Of a DNA stretch of 64,000 nucleotides, positions 12,153 to 23,417 are shown in pieces (the first letter of the stretch is position 1; each line of letters starts with the position of its first letter). The notes beneath the pieces were generated by a model. The model saw only the letters and a list, made by a program, of their open reading frames with translations. It ran no database searches and was not told the origin of the DNA. This stretch comes from Mortierella sp. BCC40632 (lineage: Eukaryota > Mortierellomycota > Mortierellomycetes > Mortierellales > Mortierellaceae): the NCBI GenBank assembly GCA_011634665.1, contig WAEK01000001.1:165001-229000 (forward strand). The letters are read 5' to 3'. The position numbers were made by a program, and so were the translations under genes.

Positions 12153-15125
12153 GGAAAAAGAGAGGCGAGAGTGGAGAGAAAAAAAGAAAGAAAAGGATAG
12201 GAGAAGAGGGAGAGAGGAGGGATGAGAGGATGACTGATCCAGGTACCAAACGAGTAAGCCGATGGGCGATCGATCAGCACTGCAACCCCCTCTCCTTCTC
12301 TCTCTTCACCTCTCTCTCTTTCTCTCTTTCTCTTTCTCTTTCTCTTTCTCTCTTTTTCTTCTCTCTTTCTTTCCTTTTATCCCATTTATTTCCTTTCTTC
12401 TCTACTTTTTTCTTTCTCTCTTCATTCCACCTCACGTCTTAGCCTTCTTTCCCCACTCTTCGGGCGGACAGAAGGGTTGGGCGGGGTTGTTTCCTCATCA
12501 TCCGTCATGCCTCTTTTCTTCCCACGTATGCGTATAAGGCAATGGAAGGGAGAAGACACTCGTGAGCGATCAAGTGAGAGGAGATGAGGAAAGCGAGCGA
12601 TGATGAAGAGGAGTGAGAAAGTGAGGGATAGAGCAGAGAGAAAAATGTCTCATGGAAGCAGACGCTTGTCCTCAGGGCGCTTTCCCCTTCACCCCAATGT
12701 CCTCTCCGCTCGCCTCGGACGATTACCATTGGCGAGTGAGGAAAGGAGGGGGGAGGATTGAGGACAGAGAGGGAGAGAAACAGAGGGACAGAAGGGCGAA
12801 CCAGCTAAAAATGTGCAGAATGGCCGTTTTGATCTTTTTTACAGTTTTCCGCCGCCTAACTGCCACGGGGGGAAAGAGTAAGAGAGGGAGGTGTTCTGGC
12901 TGAGCTGCTTGTCCCCGTACGTTGATTGGGGGCAGTGGTCACAATCAGGACAGACGACAAGGGAGAGAAGAGAAAGAGAGAGAAACCCGCCCGGCCACTG
13001 CCGGGTGAGGCGAAGATATATCCCAGAGGAGAGGCATGTCGCGGTTTGAAAAAAATTATAGAGGCCTCTCTCTCTCTCTCTCTCCAGTTCAAAGAATAGG
13101 CCCTGCTGTTAATAACCAGACCCACTCAGTCGACTCAGTCGTCGTCTTACTCTTTTCTTCTCTTTTTATTCACTCTGACTCGCTTCTTCCTTCTGTCAAT
13201 GCCTGATAAAACGGCTCTCGCAATGCAGTGGCCTAGCCATTGACGGATCGAGGCCCCGGTCGGAAGAAACAGTCGTGGACGATGGTTTTTGATTCATGAA
13301 TCATGAGCATATGATGGGTGCTTTTCCTTTGCTCTGGGAGAGGGGACAATCTCTTCAATGTGGTCCCCAAAGGACAGCCAAAGATGCCAAAAGCCCTGAA
13401 CAGATGGGCTAGAAGACATATACAAAAGAAAAGAAAAGAAAAGAAACAAAAAGGCCAGAAGGAAGAAGGACCAAGAGTGACACCAGAAACCAGTTAATAC
13501 TCCGTGATTGGACAGAACCAGTGTTGCTTCTCCAGCCTTTCTGTTAACCCACCAGTCCGTAGTCCGCAAGCTTGGTCAAGACGAACTCGTTCCCGTATTC
13601 GTGCATGGATGCCTTCCAAGGAAGGAACGAGTACAACCCATTGTACAATACACACACAAACACTAAGAGTTGATGGCCGTTTCTTGCCTTGACTTTTTAC
13701 GCCGGGCGATTATCTAGAATCTGGCCATCTCCTGGTTATCCATGGGCTCGTTGGGGAGAAATGGACCTTTTTGGAGTGTACATCCACCTCTTGACGAGTA
13801 CACTGGTACACTTTGTCCCTCTAGGCTAGAGTGCGTGTACACAACTTTCTCCGTGGTTGGTGAGAGGAGGAGGATGAGGATGAGGAAGCTAACCCATGGT
13901 AGACATTGTATAGAGTGACACCTACTCGTCTCTCTTACTATCCCACGCTTTAGTCTCAGGTGGTCCATATGGGGCAAAAGAGAGGCAAGAGGGCCAAAAT
14001 GAATAAGTGTACCTATTACGGTAATAGAGTGAACGGCGAAAAATATTTGGGTTCCTGATCGATTATGTGAACCCGCACTCAATCTATAGCGCACATGTCC
14101 GTAAAGTAAGGGCACAGATACTTGTAAATTAACCTGCAGTGACCCAAGTCCAGGCTATCCGAACGTCCTGTCCTCCCCTTCTCTCGCCCAGTTGGCCGGA
14201 CCTGTACGTGCCGAGGGTGGGAAAGTAAAATAAAGCACCGTCAAAGATAAAAAAACCCAATTCTGCGAGAGCCATCCAGAGACCAACGTCAATAACCCAG
14301 ATGGGGATCCGTGGCTCTCGAATGTGCAGGCAAGGGAGTGAGTGATGGTAGTGGTGGAGAGGGTGAGTAAGGTCGCAAAGGAGTCCGGGTGCATTTCAAA
14401 CCCCTTCGCTTCTGCTACCCTTTAACGAACCTCTGAGAGAAGCGCTTTTACGGAGCAATCGGGCTGCTCTTGGTCGAGTCTCAGTCGACATGTGTCTGGC
14501 TTAAAAGATGATCCACGGTCGAGCCGTCGGGCTATTTCCACCATCCTTCTGCTTCTCCAGGAACGAAGGCGAATGGAACTGAGCCATGCTTCATCAAAGT
14601 CGATACAACGATGGAGCCCGATGCAGACACAGTGTAAGGGTGTTAAGAAACCTGTGGGAAGGAAGCCTGTTGGCCAGGAACCGTTACAGTGGCATGCGCA
14701 CCCTTGGGGTGTGGGAGGTACCAGAAGTACAATACCTCCTGTTTAGCCAGGAGCCGCCAACTTTCCTCCGCAAAACCCTCTTTGATTTTTCTATAAATGT
14801 TCACCTCCTCCGCCTTGGATGTCCTCCTTTTTTTTTTTTTTTTTTTTCTTCCTCTTCTTTCCTTTTCTCCTCCATTCGTCAGAGTATCTTGTATTGTCAT
14901 CTTGTTTTCTTTTCTTTTCTTCTCCTCTATAGACCACTCCTCTTCCTCCACACGACTCTTCTAATCACCCCTCCCCCCTTCCGATCCGCACACATCTTTA
15001 ATCCACACATACCCTCTCCTCCCTTGTTTTTTCCGCACCTAGGCGTTGTTAAATAAAGAACTACCTTCGCCCACTTGCCACCCTCCCATCCCACCCCACC
15101 CCACCTACCCTAGCCTCATTCTACC
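9007..15125. other. 6.1 kb stretch without a recognisable gene
   Basis: I found no convincing coding region here on either strand. Open frames are short and mostly made of Ser/Leu/Phe from CT tracts. Weak hints of spliced minus-strand coding appear around 10000-10910. Notable contents are purine/pyrimidine tracts (12084-12432), an (AC)n run at 10622-10653, and ordinary mixed sequence at 13100-14800. The last 300 bases (14820-15125) are pyrimidine-rich and form the promoter or leader of the next transporter. Confidence 0.55.
12084..12432. repeat. Purine tract followed by mirror pyrimidine tract
   Basis: From 12084 to about 12230 the plus strand is almost pure A/G (GA runs). After about 55 bases of mixed sequence, 12288-12432 is almost pure C/T. 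The two halves could pair as an imperfect long hairpin, and each could form triplex DNA. Confidence 0.6.
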
Positions 15126-17103
15126 ATGAGCGACGCACACGAAGGTGGTCAGACCCGCCTCTCTGCATCGGAGGAGCAGCGCGGTCGTTCCCAGTTCCTT
15201 TCCATGACCTCTCTCCCCAACTCGGGTCACCAAGTCCGGTCCAACCCTAACTCCAGAGCCAACTCTCGCACTCGGTCACGACCCAACTCCCGTTCCCGCC
15301 CTGGCTCCCGCGCAGGCTCCCGCCCTGTTTCCTGGCTCGTCCAAACCAACTCTGAGTATGCCAACATGTTCGAGAACTATGGTGGCCAGGCTTCGCAGCC
15401 ACCTTCAGATGTTGAGGACAATGATGCCTCCATGGCAGAGAAAGGTGCAGTCCCACGCACCAAAAAATCGCGGGTGGGATCCAATATTGTACCGTCGAAC
15501 GAAAAGATGGCCACTCCGGGTACGGTGCGTCCTAGCATGAGTCGACAGGCCTCTGCGATTGCCGAGCCTGGTCATAAAACTTTGATTCATGAGGACTTTT
15601 CTTCAGACAGCCAGAGTGATTCTGTTGAGGAGGCGCCTCGCGGTACTGTGACTCCCTGGAAGGCCAGTTTCTTGTTGGGCAAGGCCTTTGTGGGTACTGG
15701 TGTCCTTTTCCTTCCTAAGGCGTTCATGAATGGAGGTAGGCAAAAAGAAAAACGAAAGAAGAAAAAAGCCCTTTTTTTCATATCACGCAGGCAACAATGG
15801 ATTCAGTCATGGCAGAAGAGAGATTAACCTAAAAAAAACTTATATTCGTATTCACCTTTAGGCATTCTCTTCTCTTCACTCTTGTTGGCTTTTGTGGCCA
15901 TTGTCTGCTGTGTATCGTTCTTGCTTCTGGTCAAGGTCCGACTCGTAGTGCGCGAGACGTTCCAAGATATTGGTTTGATCCTCTTTGGCAAATGGGCTCG
16001 GTTCTTCGTCCTCTTGTCTGTTGCCCTCTCCCAAATCGGTTTCTGCTGTGCCTACCTCATTTTCGTCTCTCAAAACATTAATGCCGTCGTCCAGACCTTC
16101 ACGCGGTGCACGTTCCATGGAATTCAAGAGAAATACTACATCTTCATTCCTCTTGTGATCTTGATTCCTTTGGTCCTTATCCGGAGAATGTCGATCCTTT
16201 CGTTGCCCAGTATGCTTGCCAATCTCTTTATCATCTTTGGTATCGTCTACCTTTGGTACTACAGCATCAACAGCCTCGCCCATAACGGTGCCGGTCCCAA
16301 CATTGCGCTCTTCAACTCGGATGACTTTGCTCTCTTTATCGGCACTGCTGTCTTCTCTTTCGAAGGCATTGGATTGGGTAAGCACTCTATTTCTTGGTTC
16401 AAGGGGTGGAGAAAAACAAGAGTTTCCTTAAAAAAAGACGAAGCTTGTTGCTAATCATGAATGGTTACTTTGTCCTTAAAATATAGTTATCCCCATTACC
16501 GAGTCGATGGCCGAGCCTGAAAAGTTCCCCAAGGTGCTTGCCTTGACGATCACTGTTGTTGCTTTGATCTTTGCCAGTGTCGGTGCTCTCTGTTATGCTG
16601 CCTTTGGAAGCAATGTCCAGACGATCGTCGTATTGAACTTGCCAATCCAGTCTGGCTGGACGATCACAGTCGAGATCCTGTACTCGCTTGCCATTATTCT
16701 CTCCGTCCCCCTGATGTTGTCACCTGCTTCCAAGATTATTGAGCATGGTATCTTTGGTGCCAAGTCTGGAGGACAGTTCTTCAAGGTCAAGATGCAGAAG
16801 AACGTTGTCCGTGTTATCTTGATCTGTCTCTGTGCCGTGATCTCATTCGTTGTTGGTGGACCCAACCTGGACAAGTTCGTTTCCTTTGTGGGCAGTGTTG
16901 CCTGTATGCCTCTGTGCTTTATCTTCCCTGCCATGTTCCATTACAAGGCCTGTGCCAAGTCCATGAGGGTCAAGATCTTGGATATTATCCTTGGTGTTTT
17001 CGGCTTTATTGCCATGATCTTTACTCTCTACATTACGATCCGCAGCTGGGTTGTCCAGTCTGCTGGAGATACCCCCATCGATAGCTGTGCCGTGTTTGAG
17101 TAA
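15126..17103 (+). CDS. AVT3/SLC36-type amino acid transporter
   Basis: AAAP-family transporter of the vacuolar Avt3/Avt4 (SLC36-like) type, which exports neutral amino acids from the vacuole in yeast; that role is inferred from family. Exons 15126-15735, 15862-16377 and 16487-17103 give 580 aa, all junctions in phase. Residues 1-170 are hydrophilic with an Arg-Ser/Pro repeat stretch (around 15250-15330) and an acidic patch (SDSQSDSVEE). The membrane part starts PWKASFLLGKAFVGTGVLFLPKAF, the family's helix 1 signature, and continues through about eleven hydrophobic segments, including FSFEGIGLVIPITESM, also a family hallmark. A polyadenylation signal follows 50 bases after the stop. Close relatives outside the window would be needed to predict substrate. 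Confidence 0.92.
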
Positions 17104-17448
17104 GGTGCTAGACATTACCCTTTACTTTCTTTCTTTCCCCCCTGTACAATACAATAAAAAAAATGTAATTATCAATACACGCAAAAGACAAAAGAAAGAT
17201 GCAACCATTGCTCTTGGTTCCAGAGCTTCGTATGGTCTAGATCATCCACGTGAGGAAGGAAGAGTTGGTGGCTGATTCTCAAAAAAACAAATGGCCGTCC
17301 CTTGACTATTTTTTTTTTGCTGGAAGGCTTTTCACCTCAAGCTTCTACACAGCGCCTCTCTCCAGTGCCGCCAAATCTTTTGCTCCACCCCTCATTCTAC
17401 TCTCTTTGACATCCATCTCACTTCTCGACAGCGGACTCATCACTCATC
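17104..17448. other. Short intergenic region, transporter 3′ end to bystin promoter
   Basis: 345 bases. Beyond the poly(A) signal it holds nothing gene-like. The last 60 bases are pyrimidine-rich, ending in the bystin start context catcATGG. Confidence 0.6.
17153..17158 (+). terminator. Candidate poly(A) signal (AATAAA)
   Basis: AATAAA lies 50 bases after the stop of the AVT3-type transporter on the same strand, a usual distance for 3′-end formation. Confidence 0.55.
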
Positions 17449-19149
17449 ATGGGAAAGGAACAGCAACGACCAGGCAGCAAACAGCGCCATGACCCACTTC
17501 ATGTCCAGCTCATGGCCGGTAGTGAGAACGATCCCCTTCCTAACGGCAAGAAGCCCAGAGCAAAGACCGCTAGGAACGAGCGCAAGAACAAGCCCGACAC
17601 CGTATGTTCTCTGTTGCCATAGCCACTATTCTAAACAAAACAGCACCGAAATGACATGGCTGTAAACACACATACAAGAAAAGAAAAGAAAAGAAAAATA
17701 TCTAGTCACTCCAGGAACCAGCACTTAATACTTTCCCTTTGATTCGACTCGGTCTCTTATTCTTTTAGGACTATGTGGACGCAAAGCTGTCGAGAAAGAT
17801 TCTGGCAATTGCTCAGGAACAGCAGGATGAGATCAGGAAAGAGGAGCGTGGTGGCCTGTCCTCTGATGACGATGATGAAGAAGAGTCTACTTTTGGAAAG
17901 ACTCCTGCTTCGGCCCCTGGCTCCAACCGACGATTCATTCCCGCGATTGGTGATAGTGACGAAGAAGATTCAGATGTCGAGGAGATGGAAGGCGACTTTG
18001 GTGATATTGGAGAGATGGAGATTGACCAAAAGGACGCTGAGTTGTTGGCAAAGTTCATGCCTTCAGCTCCTCGTGAGAAGAAGACGCTTGCCGACCTGAT
18101 CATGGAAAAGATCAATGCCGCCAATGCCGCCAAGGCCGCCGCTGCCGTCGAGACGGACGCCGCTGTGCCAGGCTCGAAGAAGGGTCCTCTGGATTCAGTC
18201 ATGGACTATGCAGATGACGATGAACCTGAGGGTGACCGACCCATGCCCGAGGGATTGAGCCCCAAGGTCATTGAGGTCTACACCAAGGTCGGATTTTTGC
18301 TTTCCCGTTACAAGTCTGGAAAGTTGCCCAAGGCCTTCAAGATCATCCCATCTCTCCAGAACTGGGAAGAAATTCTGTACATTACCGCCCCTGAAAACTG
18401 GACCGTTCATGCCACATATCAGGCAACGAGGATTTTCACATCCAACTTGAAGGAGAAGCAGGCACACAAGTTTTTCAGCTTGGTGCTCCTGGACAAGATT
18501 CGGGATGATATTGCAGAAAACAAAAAGTTGAACTACCATCTCTATATGGCATTGAAGAAGAGTTTGTACAAGAGCAAGGCCTTCTTCAAGGGCATGCTTT
18601 TCCCACTCTGTGAATCCGGCACTTGTACCCTCAAGGAAGCGGCCATTATTGGCTCGGTTATCACCAAAGTCAGTATTCCTGTCTTGCACTCTGCTGCTGC
18701 TCTTCTCAGATTGGCCGACATGGAGTACACTGGTAAGTCTTTTTGATGGTCAAACAAAGGACTTTTATCAATTGGTTATGACTGATATAGCTAACCATTA
18801 TTGCCTTACTCTTTTCTTTCTAGGACCCAACTCGCTCTTTATCCGTGTCTTGCTGGACAAGAAGTATGCTCTGCCCTACAAGGTCATCGATGCCCTTGTG
18901 GATCACTTCTTGAGATTCAAAATGGACCCCAGACAAATGCCTGTCCTCTGGCACCAATCATTCCTCATCTTTGCTCAACGTTACAAATCCGACATCACGC
19001 CCGACCAGAAGCAGGCTCTGCTGGACCTTTTGCGCTTCAAATCCCATGAGGGTATTTCACCCGAGATCCGGAGAGAATTGGTCAACAGCGTGGCTCGTGG
19101 TGAGATGCTTCCTCCACCAGAGGATGACGATATGCTCATGGATATCTAG
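17449..19149 (+). CDS. ENP1: Bystin / Enp1, 40S ribosome biogenesis factor
   Basis: Nuclear factor bound to pre-40S particles, needed for 18S rRNA maturation and 40S export. Exons 17449-17601, 17769-18732 and 18824-19149 give 480 aa (typical for the family), in phase. The N-terminal third is basic then acidic: a Lys/Arg-rich start with a likely nuclear signal ([15 protein letters not shown]), [12 protein letters not shown], then Ser/Asp/Glu-rich runs. From about residue 210 the conserved bystin domain follows: [62 protein letters not shown], and the helical C-terminal half with [25 protein letters not shown]. It ends in an acidic tail. Introns are 167 and 91 nt. The 5′ exon is short and basic, as in other bystins, supporting this start. 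Identification is secure. Confidence 0.96.
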
Positions 19150-19477
19150 ACAAGGAAAAGACGACAATTCCCTGGGAGTTCTCGGCATTGGAGCAACGCC
19201 TCTCTTTTAATCCACCTGTGCAGCGCTCACCCCTTCTCCTCCTCCTCCTCCCCTTCCATTCACTCTCGACTCTTCATATCCAATCTACTCTCTTCATCTC
19301 TTTGTCCATTTTTTTCTTTCTTCTTCATTGTATTTGGCATTGTTCTTTCTCTTCCAAGTTGCTTAGACGACTTTTTGATATTTTTTTAAAAAAAAAAAAA
19401 AAAAAAAATTCGAAACAGCTTTTCTTTCATTGTACTCTATTATGTATTCGAACCATCCCTCCCCCTCCTCAAGAGAT

Positions 19478-19483
19478 AATAAA
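19478..19483 (+). terminator. Candidate poly(A) signal (AATAAA)
   Basis: AATAAA about 330 bases after the bystin stop on the same strand, following a T-rich 3′ region. A plausible end site. It also separates bystin from the convergent Gpi12 gene, whose stop is about 130 bases further on. Confidence 0.4.
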
Positions 19484-19615
19484 ACGCGGCATTGTTGTAG
19501 TGAAAGGGAAAACAAAACAAAACAAAACAAACGAATGGGTTCTTCCTATGGAACAGGGCTGGTTCAAGAGGGAAAAGGCAGCAAAGACTAGCAAAAGATT
19601 TTTTTTTTTTTTTTT

Positions 19616-21130
19616 TTACATGACTCTCCTAAGCTCGTTGATGGACATGTATCTCGAAAAGATAACATAAAGCTTCCTGAACCAAACCATCTGCGACTCA
19701 TGCTTTTGCATGGCACCCTTCGCTTGCACAATTCCTGCAGGTGAGCTAACAAAGAGAAGTTCCAAGGGTCTCAACTTTTGTCGATGAATGTTCTGGATAT
19801 GAGCTTGAGGGCTGGATCCTTCAGGAGCTGCCAAAGCAGCAGCCGCGCCACTAAAGCCCAGATATTGAGAGATCAAGGGCATCAAAGCCTCCGTAAAGAC
19901 CAAGGTGATGGGGAGATCGAGAATCGAGCTATATTTGCGGAGCATTGGGACCGTCTTGAGAACATAGCAAGTCTTGACTGGGGTCTTGGCCTTGAATGTC
20001 TGGATGAAATAGCTAATGAATAGTAAAAAGGATGGGAGAGGATATGTTAAAAACAACAGGCCTTGTATGTGTTTGATCTTTGTATTTTCGTTGAGAGGTG
20101 TCGAGAATTGATAAACATACGTCAATCCAACATAGCAAGCAATATGGTTGGTGTGTCCTGACACTCCTTTCTCGTCAAAGGTGATCAACTATTGGTGTTG
20201 GAAGAGAGAGGATAACATATTAGTTAAAAGAAAAAGAAGTGCTCAAGCGTTTTCCAAAGACCACTCTTTGAAGGAGAGGACCACAAATAAAAGAGTGTGG
20301 GAGAGAGAAAGAAATCGACCCTTTGCTTCAAACGTTCTTCTTACAGTCTCAATGTTGTGCTTCTTGGCAAACAAATTCATCTGATCGCCCACCAACGAAG
20401 GATCCCAAAGCTCTTTGGGTCCATCCTTAAGTTCACTAGAAAAAGAAAAAGAAAAAGACATGCCCAAGAACTGTTAGACATCCACGAGAACTTCGTTTGT
20501 TTATCCAGAACTGCTTGAACAGTTGAATATCCAGAGAACAACTTTCTTGCATTGAGTTTAGCCTATGAAAGTGAAGGGGATAAAAAAAAAACAAGGACTT
20601 ACTCGCGTTCCAGGATGGTGACATGCGATTCACGGATACCAAAGGTTCTGCAGCTTGCCAACAACTCTTTCTTTCTTGTCTCTCCGATTCCGTCGTGGTT
20701 GCCTAGATCCAATAGCAAAGTAAGAGTGTAATGGATAACGAAATTGTTAGATCGTTAACAAGTCGAGTGTCGGATCCGAGTGCCAGAAGAACCAAGATAC
20801 TCTGTTTTGGCGCTTCCTGATCAGGAAAGATTCATTAAAGCAAAGGCGATCTCTATCGGATCAAATCCAGTATGCGACTTATCGAGGTGGAAAGAACAAG
20901 GAAAAGACGTGTTTACCACTAGACATGCACAGGACGCGCACAGTGTTTCCATGTTCGGGTCGAGTCAATTCAGCCAGAGTAGGTCCAAAGAACATGACCT
21001 CGTCATCAGGATGCGCAATCACGAGAGCGATGCTAGTCCTGGTCAATGGAGTCTTGAAAATCCGAAGGTTAAAGACGGCATAGGTGGCCACTGCTGTCAC
21101 CAGCAGAGCGTACAGAGCGTACTGCAGCAT
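19616..21130 (-). CDS. GPI12: N-acetylglucosaminyl-phosphatidylinositol de-N-acetylase (PIG-L/Gpi12)
   Basis: ER enzyme for the second step of GPI-anchor synthesis, removing acetate from GlcNAc-PI. Exons 21130-20917, 20702-20603, 20435-20345, 20188-20121 and 20012-19616 give 289 aa, the usual length, with all junctions in phase. One N-terminal membrane segment (res 3-22) is followed by the metal-binding motif AHPDDE (res 39-44) and a second metal site GVSGHTNH. Other PIG-L marks are VLCMSSGNHDGIGETRKKEL and ITFDEKGVSGH. The C-terminal region ends in Q-MVWFRKLYVIFSRYMSINEL, also typical. It is convergent with bystin. Its partner pathway gene Cwh43, which acts late in GPI lipid remodelling, lies 26 kb away. 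A T-run starts immediately past the stop on the plus strand. Identification is secure. Confidence 0.95.
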
Positions 21131-22584
21131 GATGAGGTTAGTTGGAAGATGTCGAGTTGAAGAATGGCTCGGACTCGATGGGATGAAGAGACAAGTGGGA
21201 AAAAAAAAAAAAAAAAAAAAAAAATAGGCCTCCTCCCTCCGAGAAGTGAGACGCTGGGCTTACTGGGGCTTGGCCCAGATCATCTTTGACTGACTTGGAT
21301 GGATCAGACAGATGCACATTGCTGCAAAGCCAAAGACGCGAGATGTTCATCACCCATGGGAAAAAAAAAAAGTAGAAAAGATAGAAGAAAAGGAAAGGAA
21401 AGGAAAGGAAAGGCCACCATGCCCCTTTGCATTCAATTGTCTATTCAGGATCTATTATCCCTAGGAACGTCGACGCTAACAACTAGACGTGTCCTCTTGG
21501 TCGTTCCTTCAGGAGTGACTGTCAAGTCCAACGGTGTGCAACCTAGCCGTTGGAGTGCGACCGAAAACTCGATCTTGACCAAAAGGAAGACGGACTTGAA
21601 AGTGCTCTCGCCCAATAGATAGACTTGGTGTAGAAAGAAGAAAGGAGGTGACTTTGACCTCGGACTTGACCTCTCAAATTCCTGCTTCATCATTCTCCCG
21701 TCAATAAAGAAGGCGCATTCACCAAACGATTGGCCTTTTTTTTCGCTGTTGTCGTTGCGTTGCCACCTTTATTTATTATTGTTGCCATCACGAGAGCATC
21801 CTGAGATGCGATTTGTTGTTGAAAGAGTCCTGAACGGAATACCCCTGAGGAAGAACATGGTTATGATCTGACGAAGTCTCTCTTCTAAACTTCACAACTT
21901 TTGCTCTGTAAACCAATGAAGGTGTCACTAGGCAAAGAGAGGTATGAATTTTCTTCTCATTCTGCCCTATGTTTGCAACGCAAAATTGTGGAGTGAGTCT
22001 CAAATCCTCAAACGGACAGGCCCCACAGCATTAAGTCTAATACAGCTCTTGAGAGTAAACACAGTGCCTTTGTTGGCGATCTCCATTTCATGCGCGAGCT
22101 CCTGCGGTATACCTTGGAGATGTATTGTGAGACTTGGATTGATGGAAATGTAAACAGGCCCTTTCATGACGACGAGAAGACCTTGTAGGCTTGGTTTTCT
22201 CTTTGGCTAGGATTTGCACTCAAGAAACCTTGGGTGTGTAAGTCTCCTATGTTCATCCGAGTGTGCTGCTAATCCTCTGGTTGCTCTTACATCTCCTTCT
22301 CTCTCTCAAAAAAAAAAAAGACCACCACGGACTCGTTTTGGCTGGTGGACACCTGATCCAGCTCGTTCCAGACATGTCTCCCCCCCCCCCCCCCCTTTGC
22401 ATTTGACCCATGGACCTTTTTTTTCCGACACATGATTTTGGTTGCCACACTCCTTAGGCTTGGGCCTTAGTCAAGGGCCCTTGCTCTTCGGCATGGTGGC
22501 CTCTTCCTTCAGATAGAAAAAAAAATAGGCCTTTACCTGAGACGTCGCATGCCATTCCTCTCCTCGCGTCCCGCGACTGAACAG

Positions 22585-22635
<51 letters not shown>

Positions 22636-23417
22636 AGAGAGAGAGAGAGAGAGAAAGAGATCGGGCCCCAACAAGTTTCGAGCGACATGTCCACAGGGTC
22701 ATATCGAAGCTAACAAACATGCCCATAGACTATCCACAAGAACACATGTCTGAGCAAGGTCAGTGCATCCGGAAAGAATTCATTCGAACGAGAGAAAGAG
22801 AGAGCGAGAGCCGAGGGAGCGAAGGAGTAACTGACAGCTCTCCCCCTATGCCATAACACATGTTTTTTTTTTTTTTTTTTTGCTGCTAATCGATTAACGT
22901 GCTTTTGTCTATTCTTGAAAGCTTGATTGTGCGCTTCTTCCCTTCCCCCCTCCCCCCCACCCCACCCCCCACCCCATCCCATCCCATCCCCCCCCCCTTT
23001 CTTTCAAAAAAAAAAAAAAAAAAAAAAAGTCAATGCGACCATTGCTCTACCTCGATTGGGATGGGCCATTTTAGTTTATGTATATTACAAAAAAAAAAAA
23101 AGAGGTACTCTAAATGAGGGAGGTAAAATAGTTCTATCAAAAAAAAATAATATGTATCTCGATATCCCATTTCTCCTACTTTGACTCTCTCTTTAAAAAA
23201 AAAAAGAAGGGGGGGGAGGGGGAAAGGTGCTCGGGTCCTCTGTTCGATGGATGCGAAGGCGACTTTTGTGTGTGTGTGTGTGTGTGTGTTGTTGTTGTCA
23301 TCATCGTCGTCGTTGGTTGGTGAGGTGAAGGTGAACAAACGAGCAAGCTAGGCCCAGAGGCGAAAAAAGCTTGTTAAAATTTTCTCCTAGCGTCGTTTTT
23401 TTTTTTTTTGTACAGAA
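21131..23417. other. Intergenic region with long homopolymers
   Basis: 2.3 kb between the Gpi12 start and the protease stop. It holds an A-run (about 21200-21223), a C16 run (22380-22396), an A-run of about 45 (22588-22633), T/A/C runs at 22862-23028 and a (TG)n stretch at 23269-23290. Two short open frames (plus strand from 21419 with a good Kozak context, minus strand 22167-22000) look slightly protein-like but are not recognised. Confidence 0.5.
22000..22167 (-). CDS. Small unrecognised ORF (55 codons)
   Basis: An ATG-to-TGA frame of 55 codons on the minus strand, starting MKGPVYISINPSLTIHLQG. It has alternating hydrophobic residues suggesting beta structure and a balanced amino-acid mix unlike the low-complexity frames around it. 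It could be one exon of a small spliced gene or chance; a plus-strand frame of similar length overlaps it. Function unknown. Confidence 0.2.
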   Translation of the reverse strand: MKGPVYISINPSLTIHLQGIPQELAHEMEIANKGTVFTLKSCIRLNAVGPVRLRI

